Positions 36,481 to 49,062 of a stretch of 64,000 nt of DNA are shown here, piece by piece; the first letter of the stretch is position 1, and each line of letters opens with the position of its first letter. The DNA comes from Plecoglossus altivelis (lineage: Eukaryota > Chordata > Actinopteri > Osmeriformes > Plecoglossidae): NCBI GenBank assembly GCA_036571765.1, contig BROE01000022.1, positions 7,781,575-7,845,574 of the forward strand, given 5' to 3'. The position numbers and the translations under genes are program-made. The notes below the pieces were generated by a model. That model was not told the DNA's origin. It made no database searches and worked only from the letters and a program-made list of their open reading frames with translations.

Positions 36481-36924
36481 TTGAGAAGTGCAAATGGACT
36501 AGGCAGCTGCATGGTTCGTGTTGCATGATTTTGAGGACTAAATGAATTATAGGCTATACAAAACTTTCAGTCCTTTTAAAAGTCATTTTAAAATGCTCAT
36601 TTAAGGAACTAACTGCAGATTACAAATGACAAGGTATATGTGGGTTTTTCCAAGTCTTTCAAAATACGTTTCATCAGTGTGAAAGAATTGGTCACCATGG
36701 GTTGTTTTTTTTTTTTTACCTTTCTTACTTCTTCTTATCCATCTGCTTCGCGAACTAATCAAAAAGATTGAACATAACATAAACACTTATATTTCAGCCA
36801 ATGCCTGTCTGTACTACACAGTATGCATCTAGCCAATACATCTATCACCACGGGAGTTTATTTGAAAGCTCTTTAGCAATAACGGGGTGATTGGTAACTC
36901 CAACTTCTAACTTTGCCAACGTAT

Positions 36925-37050
36925 TGTTGGCTGGCGTCGCGTCTCCGCCGCGCAGCCACAGCTCAGTGTCCCCCCACGCGGACGGCAAGCGGCCCGGGGC
37001 GAGAGAGCTCTGCCAGCGGGCGCGGAGTGACAGGGAGAGCATCGGCCAGA
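36925..37050. promoter_or_regulatory. isolated CpG-rich patch
   Basis: About 125 bp with many CpG sites (ggcgtcgcgtctccgccgcg, ggacggcaagcggcccgggg), sharply different from its AT-rich surroundings. It could be an orphan CpG island, a short promoter or an unrecognised exon. Open frames of 60 (+) and 79 (-) residues cross it without a recognisable domain. Confidence 0.3.
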
Positions 37051-38021
37051 TGTTCTTATGCATTAGGACCTGACGGCCTGTCATGTCTCTTCATCCGCTA
37101 CCACGGAGTTCCATCTCCCCCATCTGCTACGGAGCCCTCCCGAGACAGCGTCCAGCGCCAAGGCTCCTGCCTAGAACAAAATGTGTGTGTGTGTGTGTGT
37201 GTGAGTGTGTGTGTGTGTGTCCACTACATCAGACCCAGGCATATGTACATTAAAAGTGTTTGTTGGACATGATGTCAGTCTCACAAAGTAGCGGAAAGGC
37301 TTCCGTTCACGATCCAAACATTTCGTGTCAAGCGTTGTTTTATTAGCTGCGTAAATACAGTATGTTGGATCTGTCTGGTACTTGATTTAGTTTATAGACG
37401 CTGTAACTGCGTTTACCTTCCTTAACCGTGACAATGTCTCCATCTAGAGGCCCAAGGAGCTGTTTCAGGTATGTTCAACCTTGAACCTTGAAAAAAAATG
37501 AAGGCACTGAAGTCACAACTTCATAATGGTATACTACTGTATTGGTCAACATTACAATAATTCAATGGCAAAACGGTTTCAGACAGAATCCTGCAGTTCA
37601 GACTTTCTCTTGGTTGATGTGAGCCTCGGAAACATAGGTAAAGCAAATATCCACCTCGGATATTTTGTATAACCACAATCTCAGAACGCTATCACTACCC
37701 AAGGCATGACGAGAGCACAGTTTGACTCCAACATCTTGCAGTAGGACCAATGCACATTGTGACAGCATCATTAATATTAGTAGGTTTCACACTGTTTGAT
37801 GGTCCAGTCCATTTCACTGAATATCAGTCAAGACATTCTAACATGATGTATTTGATGTAGGGAACAAAGATTACACATAAATAGGTTCATTAGACCTACT
37901 GGATGGGATACATAGACGTAGTTAAAATACTGCAGTGAACTGAGAGTAACACTAGATGGTGCTGCTAGATTGGTTACATAACATATTTGACTGATAGCCT
38001 CAGGAGAAACCATGACATTAA
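37051..38021. other. intergenic, no gene seen
   Basis: Unique, moderately AT-rich sequence with one short GT run (37181-37220). Nothing recognisable. Confidence 0.5.
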
Positions 38022-38807
38022 TTTAATCAAACTGTTAGGCAACAGATCAGTTGAAGTATGACTAGTAAAAAAATGGAAACCCTTTTTGAAAATGGGTACA
38101 GATCCCATTCTGTAAAAGTGTATGGATTTCGAGTGAGGTTTACAAAGAACTTGGAGTCTGGATTGGGCTCACAAGAAGTTTTTTGTGGGACATTATTCGT
38201 GACAGGGTCTCCTTTGACACATACTCATGAGCTTAATGGCCAGACGAAGCAGAACTGTCAGGTGATGATAAATGCAAGCATGAGCTGCAAATCTTCCATA
38301 TGGTTTTTGTCGCCTAGGAGAACACTCTTAAGAAAATGTTTTTGTGCCAGGAAGGATGTCAAATATTTCAGGGACATCCTTGGTTGTATAACGGCGGTGC
38401 AGCACATCCTGTTTGAGCCTTGTAGTCCACTGCCACCTGTGGGGGATGTAGTTCAGACAGGATCTACCCTTCACACACAAGAGCTGATGTTTAAGAAATG
38501 CACTGAGAAAGGTCTATCAAAAATAGATCTCTATTGGGTAACATGAAACTTATTACATAACTAATATTATCAATATTTCTTTCATATCTTTTGAAGGTCC
38601 ATTCCATGTCCATGGTCAACTAACACTAATATTCCTACCCCCTTTCTTCAAAAGAAAGTTTACTAAACCACTTGTCCTAGAACTGAAGGCTATACAATCC
38701 TGTTGATATAGTTTGTACCCCAGTCTCTGTCCCTCAACTCCTTTGCACTGAAGACTATATAACCATCTATCCCAAAGTCTGTCTACCCTCCCCTGCCCTC
38801 TCAGGCA
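38022..38807 (-). other. sema3d-like: possible 3' UTR of the class 3 semaphorin
   Basis: Sequence downstream of the semaphorin stop codon on the minus strand. The nearest polyadenylation-like hexamer seen is ATTAAA (plus-strand tttaat at 38022-38027), giving a UTR of about 0.8 kb. A canonical AATAAA on this strand occurs only further away (plus-strand ttttatt near 37338). The 162-residue plus-strand frame at 38058-38546 lies antisense here and is not supported as a gene. The boundary is a guess. Confidence 0.3.
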
Positions 38808-39239
38808 TCACTGAGATGCGCTGTCGTAGGGAGGGTTGTGTCTCCGTACGCGCGCCTTGCGGCTCTCCAACGACTGCTTCCACTTCAGCGTGCGCAGTTT
38901 CTGCTGTCTCCGCTTCTCCCTGTACCACAGCTGCTCGCAGTACTCATCCACGCTCAGCCCTGCGGTGCCCTCCAGCTGCAGCTCTTTGTAGTTCCTCTGA
39001 AGGAGTTGGGAACGGAGTCCCTCAGAGTGCCTGTCTGGCAGTGCCCTGCCTGGGCCCCTCCCTGGGCCTGGGCTGGTCAGGTGGTGTCTGGGGATGACCT
39101 GGAGGCTATATCGAGCTAACACCTTGGAGTAGGAGTGCTCCTGGCTCACGCAGCTGTACAGGCCAGTATCCTCCAGCTCCAGCCCCTGGACTAGCAAGCC
39201 CCGCTTCAGATGCACCATCCGTTCCTCACTCTGAAGCAG
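38808..39239 (-). CDS. sema3d-like: semaphorin exon 17 (rest of Ig domain, basic tail, stop)
   Basis: 432 bp, residues 632-774, ending in TGA at 38808-38810. EDTGLYSC holds the second Ig cysteine (661). A Pro/Gly/Arg linker follows, then SVDEYCEQLWYREKRRQ with the probable interchain cysteine 732 and a basic tail ending RKARVRRHN. Acceptor gtgtcgcag|CTGCTT. Confidence 0.93.
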   Translation of the reverse strand: MLQSEERMVHLKRGLLVQGLELEDTGLYSCVSQEHSYSKVLARYSLQVIPRHHLTSPGPGRGPGRALPDRHSEGLRSQLLQRNYKELQLEGTAGLSVDEYCEQLWYREKRRQQKLRTLKWKQSLESRKARVRRHNPPYDSASQ

Positions 39240-42200
39240 CTGCGACACAAACAGGGGAAAGACAGAGTCTTAATGGACACCATCTCATCCACGACAGATA
39301 TACCTATGCACACCTTTTATTGCAAACTAAAGCAGTCCTTTCCACACACACAAAAAAAAACGTAATCAAGAATCAATCATTCTGCGCTCATCCAATAACA
39401 TGGGACTTTTTTGGATGTTGTTCGTCCTTTACCTCCCTGCTGGTGTAGGCTGAAGCCTGCTGCACCGTCCACCTGACGGAGGTCTGCCGAGAGTGGGGCA
39501 CACACTCCAAAAAGGAGGAGTTACTCTCCACCCCGTAGATCACCTTCACCTCCACAGACTCTGAACCTACAGAGAAAGGTGTAGGGATCAAGCTTGGCCA
39601 CCAGAGAGCGCTTCACTAACATAGAAACGCCGTTCTCACCAGACACTCGAGGCGTAAACCAAGCGTGTGAAACTTAGAGAGTTACACGGGACAGGTATGG
39701 CTCTCAGACATCACAGATGAGTTAGATGCAGCGCTGAAATCGCTGACCGAAGCACATCTGAACAGGCTGGGAGTGCAGAACATTGCAGTAATACTGACCA
39801 TCTCCTAAGTCATGGCACTGGCTCCATGGGTCTCCGTACTTGATATCCTGTCGGCGAGCGCGTCTGAGGAACACCAGAGAGAGCGCGGGGTTGAAAATCT
39901 GCGGTCAGAGCTATCCGACAGCCTTGATGCACTCAGTATAATCTTTGGTTGGCTTAAGATGCAGCTAACTCGACTTGACAACGACTGTTTTTCCTCAGGC
40001 ATGGGTGTCTTGTCTGCATACTGCAGAGCCTCCCTAGTTTCTAGGGCTGCGTACTATAACACTGGCTCTGGAGGGTTTAGTGTTGAGTTACGGTTAAGCA
40101 CGTTTTGACATAAATGCTATTAAAGGAAGGACGCGGCTTAAAGATGCTGATAATGGAAACGGTTATTTCACCCCTGAAAAATCCCTTCGGAACCTAAAGG
40201 TTTTTGCTGGAAAAAAAATTAATTCTGCATGAAATTAAAGTTGGAAAAAAAGTCCAAACGCTTACATCGCATTACAGTGACAGAACCAAATGAAGTTGGG
40301 CAAAACTACCTTTTGTTTGTGTGGAAGTATCTGCTGCAGGTTTGCCCGTCCCAGGCACAGTAGGGGTCTCTGGCAAGACAGCAGTCAGCACAGTCCTTCC
40401 CATACAGCTCACATCGCTGCAAGGCCAGTTGAACCACCCCACCATCCCCGCTCACGTACAACTGTTGCTGCAGAAACACGCACGCCATAGAACAGATCAT
40501 CAACGCGGCCCACGTACCTACAGCAGAGGTGAAGTCCTAACTGCTCTGTGAACCGTTTGACCTGATGTGGACCACCCGTAGGTGGTGGCCAGTTGGGCAT
40601 GTAAACTTACCCTCTTGGTAGACAGCGTCATACTCAGGATGGGGGTAGGGCTCTGCAGAACAAGAACAGTATCAATCGACGTAATGGACAGAAAGCCACA
40701 AAGAGCATTTTGAACAATGTATACTACAGGAGATAGGGTGGGTATTGTGGGTAGGCATGCTTTGGTGAAGAGAAACCAAAGGCCTCTCCAAAGGAGAGAG
40801 TTACGCCATTTTCCAGCTCACTGAGTCATTTCAGCACTATGACATTGTGAGCCAATGGCCCCTGACCACTTTAAATGACTGCTTCTATTCAACAGGGCTC
40901 TTAGGCGGCTGCGGACGATTAGCCCACTATCATATGTCTCCTCACAGCCCAGCTACACACTCTCCTCTGGAGCCCTGCCAAGGGCCATGGCCTGCTGCTG
41001 GCCTTCCTGTGGCTTTTACTTACAGCCAGTCTCCCTGTTAGTCTCTCTCCTTGCCTGCCACTTCTCTCTTTCCCTCTCTCTCTCTTCCCCTCCAAGTGTA
41101 CAAAGCCTCTATCCATGCCTGCCTCTTCTCTCCCAGTTCCTCACCCTCTCAGAGAGGGTGCTGTCACTACAGCTTGACCCCTGGGTCTCCTTGCAGCGAA
41201 ACACATTACCACTTTCATATCTGGGTGTTAACCCGGGCCAAGAGCCTGCCAAGGACTCCCCAGGCTCTCTCTTTCTCTCCCACGATGAAGATACACTGTC
41301 TAGAGATCGGGAGCATAAAAGGGAGCTCTGATACCGCAAAGTCACTGCGTGACGCAGGCAACTCCTATGACTACCGCTATTGTGGAAGACATTCCCTGGT
41401 AAGATCTCATTAGTTTTATCAATCGAATATGTTTTACTGTAGCTAGGAAGCGAGGCAGAAGCTACGCGGTGCGTGGAGTTGACATGTAGGGAGCAAAGCC
41501 TTTGCACGCTGATACTGATCTTCACATTGTTGTTTCAAGGGACGGTCGAAAATGGGTTAGTTCCGTTTGAATTCCAAACATAAACAAATGGACGAAGCCC
41601 AACCGATGTCCCGTTTGTTGCCATTCCACACTCTTTTCTCCCGCTAACGTCGGAGTCTGTTGGCTTCCAGAGTTGTGAAAGCCCTGGGAAATATGTGCCC
41701 TATCTCCTTTTCTTCTTCCACGTGTCTATTTTTGTAAAGCAATGCTGTCGTGGAAACAACAGCGAATGCCTCAGACAGAGGGACGTATGGCTGTGGGTCA
41801 ACAGATGGTACTCAGACACACAGGGAGGAATGCTCATCTTCAGAAGTGTCCTGTAGTTCAACAATTCTACCTTATTTGTCCCGGAGACTGGGAAACCATA
41901 GTCTGGGAATGGCAAGCTGCGACTATTTACGTCCTGGTTCTCACCTGGAACACAGTGAGTTCCTCAAGGACGATCTCGTCTGTTCCCAAGTCCTCTTTAG
42001 GAATAGACACAACCTTCAAAACCTTGCCGTCATCTGAAAGAGAAAACAGCAACATTGTAAATGGGAAGGGGGTTTGTTGGAGACATTCTGTGGAGGTATC
42101 CTGGTAACAGACCATCAATAGGACCAGTATAAGGGTAGGTATGACCAGGATTTATGTGGCACCCTGCATGATGGAGGTACCAGCTGCTACTCTCTGTGTT

Positions 42201-45200
42201 GCCCTTATAATCAGGTCCGTTGACCCCAGACACAGCACTTGTGACTGGGATGTGTCCTCAACACACAGCCCAGGCAAGTCTGTTTGGCTGGAGCCGAATT
42301 TCTGTCTTTAAATGATTCACTCAGAGGCCAGAGTTCAAACACACACTCCACACATTGAGTCAATAACAGTTGAAGATGTCCTAATGTCACGATAGTCTCA
42401 GGGAGCTGGTGAGGGAGGTTGCCGTGGGAACCCTTGCGTGTGTATATTCTAGGAATTTGGATGGTCAGCGTTCCGTTACCTTCCTGGAACATGGATTTGG
42501 ATTTCTTCCCTAAATGTTTGTGGCCTCTTTCATCACCTCCCTCTCCAAGATAAGGGAGTTTAAAAGAAACACGAACTTTAAACATGAGCATAATCCCTCC
42601 CCCTCCCCCCCCCCCCCCGTTCCCTTCCACATCCCACCCTGGTCCTGTCCTACTGACCCGTGCCGAGGTGGAGTACATCGTATTGTCCGTCCTCAGCCTC
42701 CACCCGGTCCACCACCACCCTCTTCAGGGTGTGGGCCTGGTTGACCCTGGTGTAGGCAGGCCGGCGCCCCATGGGCAGGACGGGCTCCCACATCAGCTGG
42801 TGGCCCCGCATGAAGCTGACCACATCATCAGGGAAGTCCCGCGTGGACTTGTGGAGCGGGTCATACGTCTCGCTGGGACACTGGGAGGGGGGAGAGGAAC
42901 CAGCACGCATCCAGAATGTTTATTGTAGGTAATCTTCAATTATGTCTGATTTAATTCCCTCCAGATCGACAAAGAGCCACGGAGTAAAGACCACGATTGT
43001 TTGTTGAGATTTTTTACGGCCGCCATTTCCGAGTACGTTTCCTCTCAAATGTGGCAGCCATTAGAGGCTGTGTTTGCAGTGACTCTGATCGGGGGTTAAA
43101 ACCACAGCAGCCATGTGAAAATGGTTTCGTTTTCATCTTAATTGCACCTCAACCCTGACGTGTCTGACCCTAGTTGTAATCAACCACATGACTGAGACCA
43201 CTCGGCAGCCTGCAGTATTCCCCAGTCGAGGCTCTGCAATAACACTCCACACACACGCAGCACTGAGGCACAAGTTCTCACTGACATTTTAAAATGTCCC
43301 AGGAGATCTCAAAGCCGGTATGAGTTCAGAAATACTAGTGGCTGAATTCAACCAGCTTTATAAGCTTGCTTTAATCAACACACACAGAACTGCTTGTCTT
43401 CCAGCCTGTCTGCCTGCCTGCCTGTCTGCGTGCCTGTCTGCCTGCCTGAATCTGTCTGTCTGTTCTTTACAGCTTTTTTATTTGTAACACTTTTGCACCC
43501 TAAATCGTACTGATTTGTATTGTGTATTTCGCAACCACTGAATCTCTTTCTCTCTCGTGTCTTTTTCCACTGATCTATTGAACCTTCTCTCTGGCCATCT
43601 CGCTAGGTTAACACTCATCCTGGCAGGTTGATGCAGTACGTACTGTTCCAGGTCGTGGGTAGGGGATCCTCCCCTTGTACTCCACCCAGCGGTAGTCAGG
43701 GCCCTCCTTGTGGGCGAAGGGGCCATTAAAAGCTGCTCTGATGGAAGCCATGGAGTAAACGCAAACAGCCGAGCCCCTAAATACAGAGCTACGGGTGGAG
43801 GAGGGGACAGGAGAGGTTAGGAGAAGGAGAAGGGACAGAGGGAGGTGAAAGGGAGTGAATGGGGGTAAACAGAAAGACAGAGGGGAGAAGGGAAAGAGTG
43901 GAGGGGGGGGGGGGAGGCGCAAGACAGAAGAGAAAGAACGGCAGGAAGTGAGGCTTTTTCAGTGTCCTTGTTACAATAATATAACCACCCAAGCCTTCTC
44001 AACTTTGACCCCTGTTTAACCACTAGCCTCTGGAGTTTTGGGCGGGAGTGTGCATGTCCTTTACTGAATGTTTTCCTTCGGAAGAGTGGAACATCCTTTA
44101 AAGATTCTGTTGTCTTTCAGGGTGTGTCTGACATGTCATGAGCTGTACGTTTGCACATAAAAGTGTCACCCATTTCTAGCATAGCGTTTTTTTTTCCCTT
44201 TTGAAGGTGTAGAATCATCACCACTCAGCAACCTTCCTCCTGGTCACCACTTCGTCATTTCAATTTACTGTACCTGGATGTGGAGAAAACACCATAGATG
44301 ATTGGATTCTGTGGGTCTTTCGTCTCCAGAACAAATATGTCCTCTGAAAAGGCACAGAAGGGAAACCAGATCAGACGCTTTACAAAAGAATACTTTGAGG
44401 TTCTAAAAAGAAGCAAAACTATGTTCGTTTCGTGAAACGAATTCCAAAGTATTTCATTCCAAAGTATCATGATAAAAACAAGGAGTTTCCACAACGATAC
44501 TATTGATGGACATGATCTGAAACCGCCGGAGCAGAATCTGAACCACTCCCAGCCGTGATGTTAGAGATGTGTAGCAGGACAGAGTGGTTACCAAGCTCGT
44601 TGAACTGTGTGTCCAGTCCTCCTGGACCAGGGACAGAGCAGACCAAACGGGCCTTCAGGAAGGTGCTCCAGCGGTTTATCAGGCTCCTCTTCCCACCTAC
44701 ATCATTCTGTTTAGCCAGAACATAAGGTATCATTGTTTAAGTCTTAGAATATAGAGTATATTGCATGCTGTTGGTGTACAATATACATGACAGAGTACAT
44801 TTAGATGCTGTTGGTATACAATATACATGGCAGAGTATATTTACATACTGTTGATGTACGATATACATGACAGAGTACATTTAGATGCTGTTGGTATACA
44901 AAATACATGGCAGAGTATATTTACATACTGTTGATGTACGATATACATGACAGAGTATATTTACATGCTGTTGGTGTACAATATACATGACAGAGTATGT
45001 TTACATGCTGTTTGTGTACAATATACATGACAGAGTATATTTACATGCTGTTGGTGTACAATATACATGGCAGAGTATATTTAGATGCTGTTGGTGTACA
45101 ATATACATGGCAGAGTATATTTAGATGCTTCTGATGTATAATACACAGGATGGAGTCACCTTGCAAACCCGAGCCACTCGGCTATAAACACGCTTGTCCC

Positions 45201-48200
45201 ACTGGCCAGATTCCACAGCTGTCTCCTTGAAGAAGAAGTAAACCTTGTCATCGTCTGCGCTGTGGGTGTCCGGGATTGAGAAGGAGCCTACAAACTCTGG
45301 CTCTGGGGACAAGCAGAATTCACAGAGTCTATGACCCGCACTGATACACCAGTCATTTCAGTTTTCAGAGCAAGGTACTGAATATGCTGCTATGGATGAT
45401 GTATCCTGTGTGTTTCCTGTGTGTTTGCTGTGTGTTTCCTGTGTGTTTCCTGTGTGTTTCCTGTGTGTTTCCTGTGTGCCTCACCATTGAGCCAGTGGTC
45501 CTGATATGCTTCCGTCCGGAGGTAGTGCTGGCTGTTGCCCTGGACGGATGTGCGGAAGATGGCAGCGTTGGTACCCATGAAGTCCACCGATGTGCCTGCG
45601 TACAGATCCCCATCTGGTGGGAAGGACAGAGGACTTAGAGACAGCTGTGCAACAGTATACAACACAGATACAAACAAAGATCCATTTGTATTATCTGGAT
45701 CTTGCCTGTGTGGGCTGTGCGGGGAGACTAACCTGTGAGGCGGGCAGTGAAGGGCTCTCGGGGGCTGAAGGGACACTTTCCCCTCCCGGACTCCACCGCA
45801 TGGGTCAGGAGGTGGAACTCCTGGAAGAGAGAGGCGAAAACAGGGGTAACAACGGAGGGATTAAGGATCTTAGATCCCTGCGACAGCTGGAATCAGTTGA
45901 TCTAATTGAATTTGCTGTGGCTTGGTTTCCGTTATATAAAGCTCCAGGATATGTCTTCTCTTCTTGTACGGCCTCCTGTGGATCCATCAAAGCGCACAAA
46001 AAGACAGACGACAGCGAGGCAGATGGAGTCGAATCCTCCGTCTTAATCCCAGCCCCATGGCTCGGACACTCGATCACTAGTTCTAACCCAAACAGGGAGA
46101 GCTTAGGCCTCAGAGCCGGTCTACTCAGAAGGCCTGCTTCCTCACCTCTGTGTTGTGTCCCAGGTGGATGAAGGTGCATTGTGGGTGGTAGGCACCGGTC
46201 CCACAGGCGTACACATGGGTCTTGTTGAAGGGCTGTAACAGACGCACGTAGTTGGCACAGTCCGTCTGAAAAACAAAAGGTCGATTAGACCAAGAATTTC
46301 AAACATGAGGAACGTCACCTAAGGGCCCAATTCGTTACTTACTACTGTATCTGTCTCTTTTACTGAGATAACGACAGTCCTGCTTATACAAAAAGAATGA
46401 TTTCCAGATCATTCCGTTTTACCCCAGGGTCTCCTAAACCAAGAGCATGTCCTAACAAGGCTTCATAGAAACAAGGACACTATCTCCGTCTGCGCCAGGG
46501 AATGTACTCCAGTGACCACCTCAGCTGTAGCAGACGTCCTGTTTGCCCTGGCTCAGACTTGTTGCTTACCAATAGGTTCTTCCCTGCCAGTCTGCAGTGC
46601 TCCACATCTTCTCTAGCAGCTGGCCAATAGATCTGCAGAAAGACAGAGCACAGAAAGAGCCAGAGACGAAGCGAAAAAAGTGACGCGGGAGAAGGTTTAG
46701 CATAGCATAAATTAGCATATGGCAGACCGCATCCATGTAAAGCGATAGTAACGTGTAGCGCATCTGTCTGTGAGTGGACAACACGGTACCGTGCGTGTGG
46801 GCTTCTCCAGGTTGTCTGATTGGAGGAGGTAGATGTGGTCCCGCCCTCCCAGCAGCAGTGTACCTCGATCCTCATCCAGCAGCAGGGCTTGGTAGCCCCC
46901 GCTCACACCCTTGTCCCAGAACAGCGCTGAACTGTTCCTCTCCCGACGCAGCTCTGAAACAGAGATAGAACAGGGGAGGGGGGGGGGGGGCAGGGTTCTG
47001 CTTATTAGGCTTCCTCCAGCAACATAATAATCAACATTTTTGGAAAGCAAAGAAAAAGATGCATTGAACATGATTTTTTACTTCTGGATCAAATGTCAGC
47101 CTTCTAGACGCTAGACACTGGCGTGGCTGGTTTGATGTTATACACAGTCAAGAATCCTCTGCCGTCTTGCCAATTGTTTTGGTAAACCATTGCTTCTGTA
47201 AACTCAAGGTCAGAGGTTGAAATAACCCCCCCTGCCATCCTTTTGAGTTTTTTGGATTCTGACAGAAATGCTGGTTTCAAGACAATCCTCTGGTTGTCAT
47301 ACATAGCAATTACTCATCTGTTATATTTATCACACGACACTGAGGAACTCTTTAACAACTATACGCCACTAATATGGACATTTCACGCCATTTTGCCATT
47401 TTGAGGAGGAATCCGCCATTGTGCTTGCATGTGTGCAGCTATATTTGAAACTGTTGCTGTTGGATCTATTTTTGATTATTTTGTAAGTACATTTTAGATA
47501 AGCAGATTGAATTGAGCCGGCTTTAACCCATGTGTCACCAGCTAATCCCTGCCATGTATATTTTCCCACTGATTATATCAGTATATCTACACATGTTCAC
47601 TTCACAGATCTGGTTTCAATTACCCAACCATGAAATCATACTTAAATCAATAGCTGCATCACTGACATTCATATAGCTATGAAATTATGCTGAAAAGTAC
47701 TATTTCCTGATTCCACGCTGTTGCAGTGTATATTTAAAGTCATAACAAAGCGAATACTGGAGGCCATGGTGCTTGTTCTGCTTTCAAAATGGACAAAATC
47801 ACGTGTGTGTCAAAGCCAACCCTATTCCCATGTCCTGAACACGCACACACTCACACGCACTACAGTGTTATCTGTTTTCTCACGTATATCAGAGATCGGA
47901 CTGTCCAGATCTTGGCAGGCTAGCAGACCAACAGTGTGTCTGATGGTGTAATAAGAAGGACATGTTGCTGTACAGGTTAACATCCCCCCTGCACATTAAA
48001 AGGCTGGAGTGCAGGACAGTACACGTTCTGCTCACAGGTCGTAACTAATGGGAGGTAACACAGACCAGATTGCTGGAAGGGCAATGCGTGAGATGTGGAG
48101 CCTTTTAGAATGTCTTCTATTTGGCATCATTCTGGAGAATCCGGACAGAGTAGTTTGATGTGAGGGGGATGCGTGTGACATTTCCAAGATGAGATTTATG

Positions 48201-49006
48201 GTCATATATACCATCATTCAGACCAATTTTATGACTTCTTTCTTATTGCTGAACTATTATGCGAAGATTCCTGTTGACTATCCAAACTTTATAACTCTTG
48301 ACAGTTGATTGACCTGCATATACATCAGGATGGACATAATGCAGTGAGTCTAAATTGCCCTTTTCCTTTGCATATGGTCTGATTGCTTTGATTCGCCAGT
48401 GCCCTTGAGCGAGTTCTTTTGATTGGGTTAGTTACAGCCCACAGCCACAGTTTCTGCACCCTGGTTCCAGAGTTCAAAGGTCACCTGGTCAAGACGACCT
48501 AATTCGTTCTGGCTATACAGAGGAGCACTGTTTGATTCAACCTCTTGACCTCAGCCCCCCGGACACATTCTACACAGATACGCAAATGCCCCTACACACG
48601 CGCGCACGCACACACGCACACACACAGGGCTCTGTGGAGTACTGGTGATCTGAAATCTGAACTCCTCCAATTTAACAAATTCTGGATCACTGTGACAGAC
48701 CATTGTTTGGATTATTTTCCCTGAGAAACTGTTGAATATGTCCTGGCTGTGTTGCAAGCTGTACGTGTCTATGACGTGCGATACTGACAAACATTTGTTT
48801 AAGGTCTCACGGCAGGGTACAATAGATTGGCGTGTTGGATGTGTGCCCAACACCTGTGTGTAATACTTTTAAGATGATGAAAGATAGATAGTGGCCAAAT
48901 GTGACTAAACTGAATTGAACTGACTATTGATAAACAAGAGATTTGAAGAACTCATCAGGCAAAGTCTGCTACCACATTTTATTTTTTTTGACAAATGGCT
49001 GTGACG

Positions 49007-49062
<56 letters not shown>

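Noticed and set aside
38058..38546. 162-residue plus-strand ORF with ATG, not low complexity
   Set aside because: It lies antisense to the likely semaphorin 3' UTR, shows no recognisable domain, and one or two stop-free stretches of this length are expected by chance in 64 kb over six frames. A protein search or RNA evidence could revive it.
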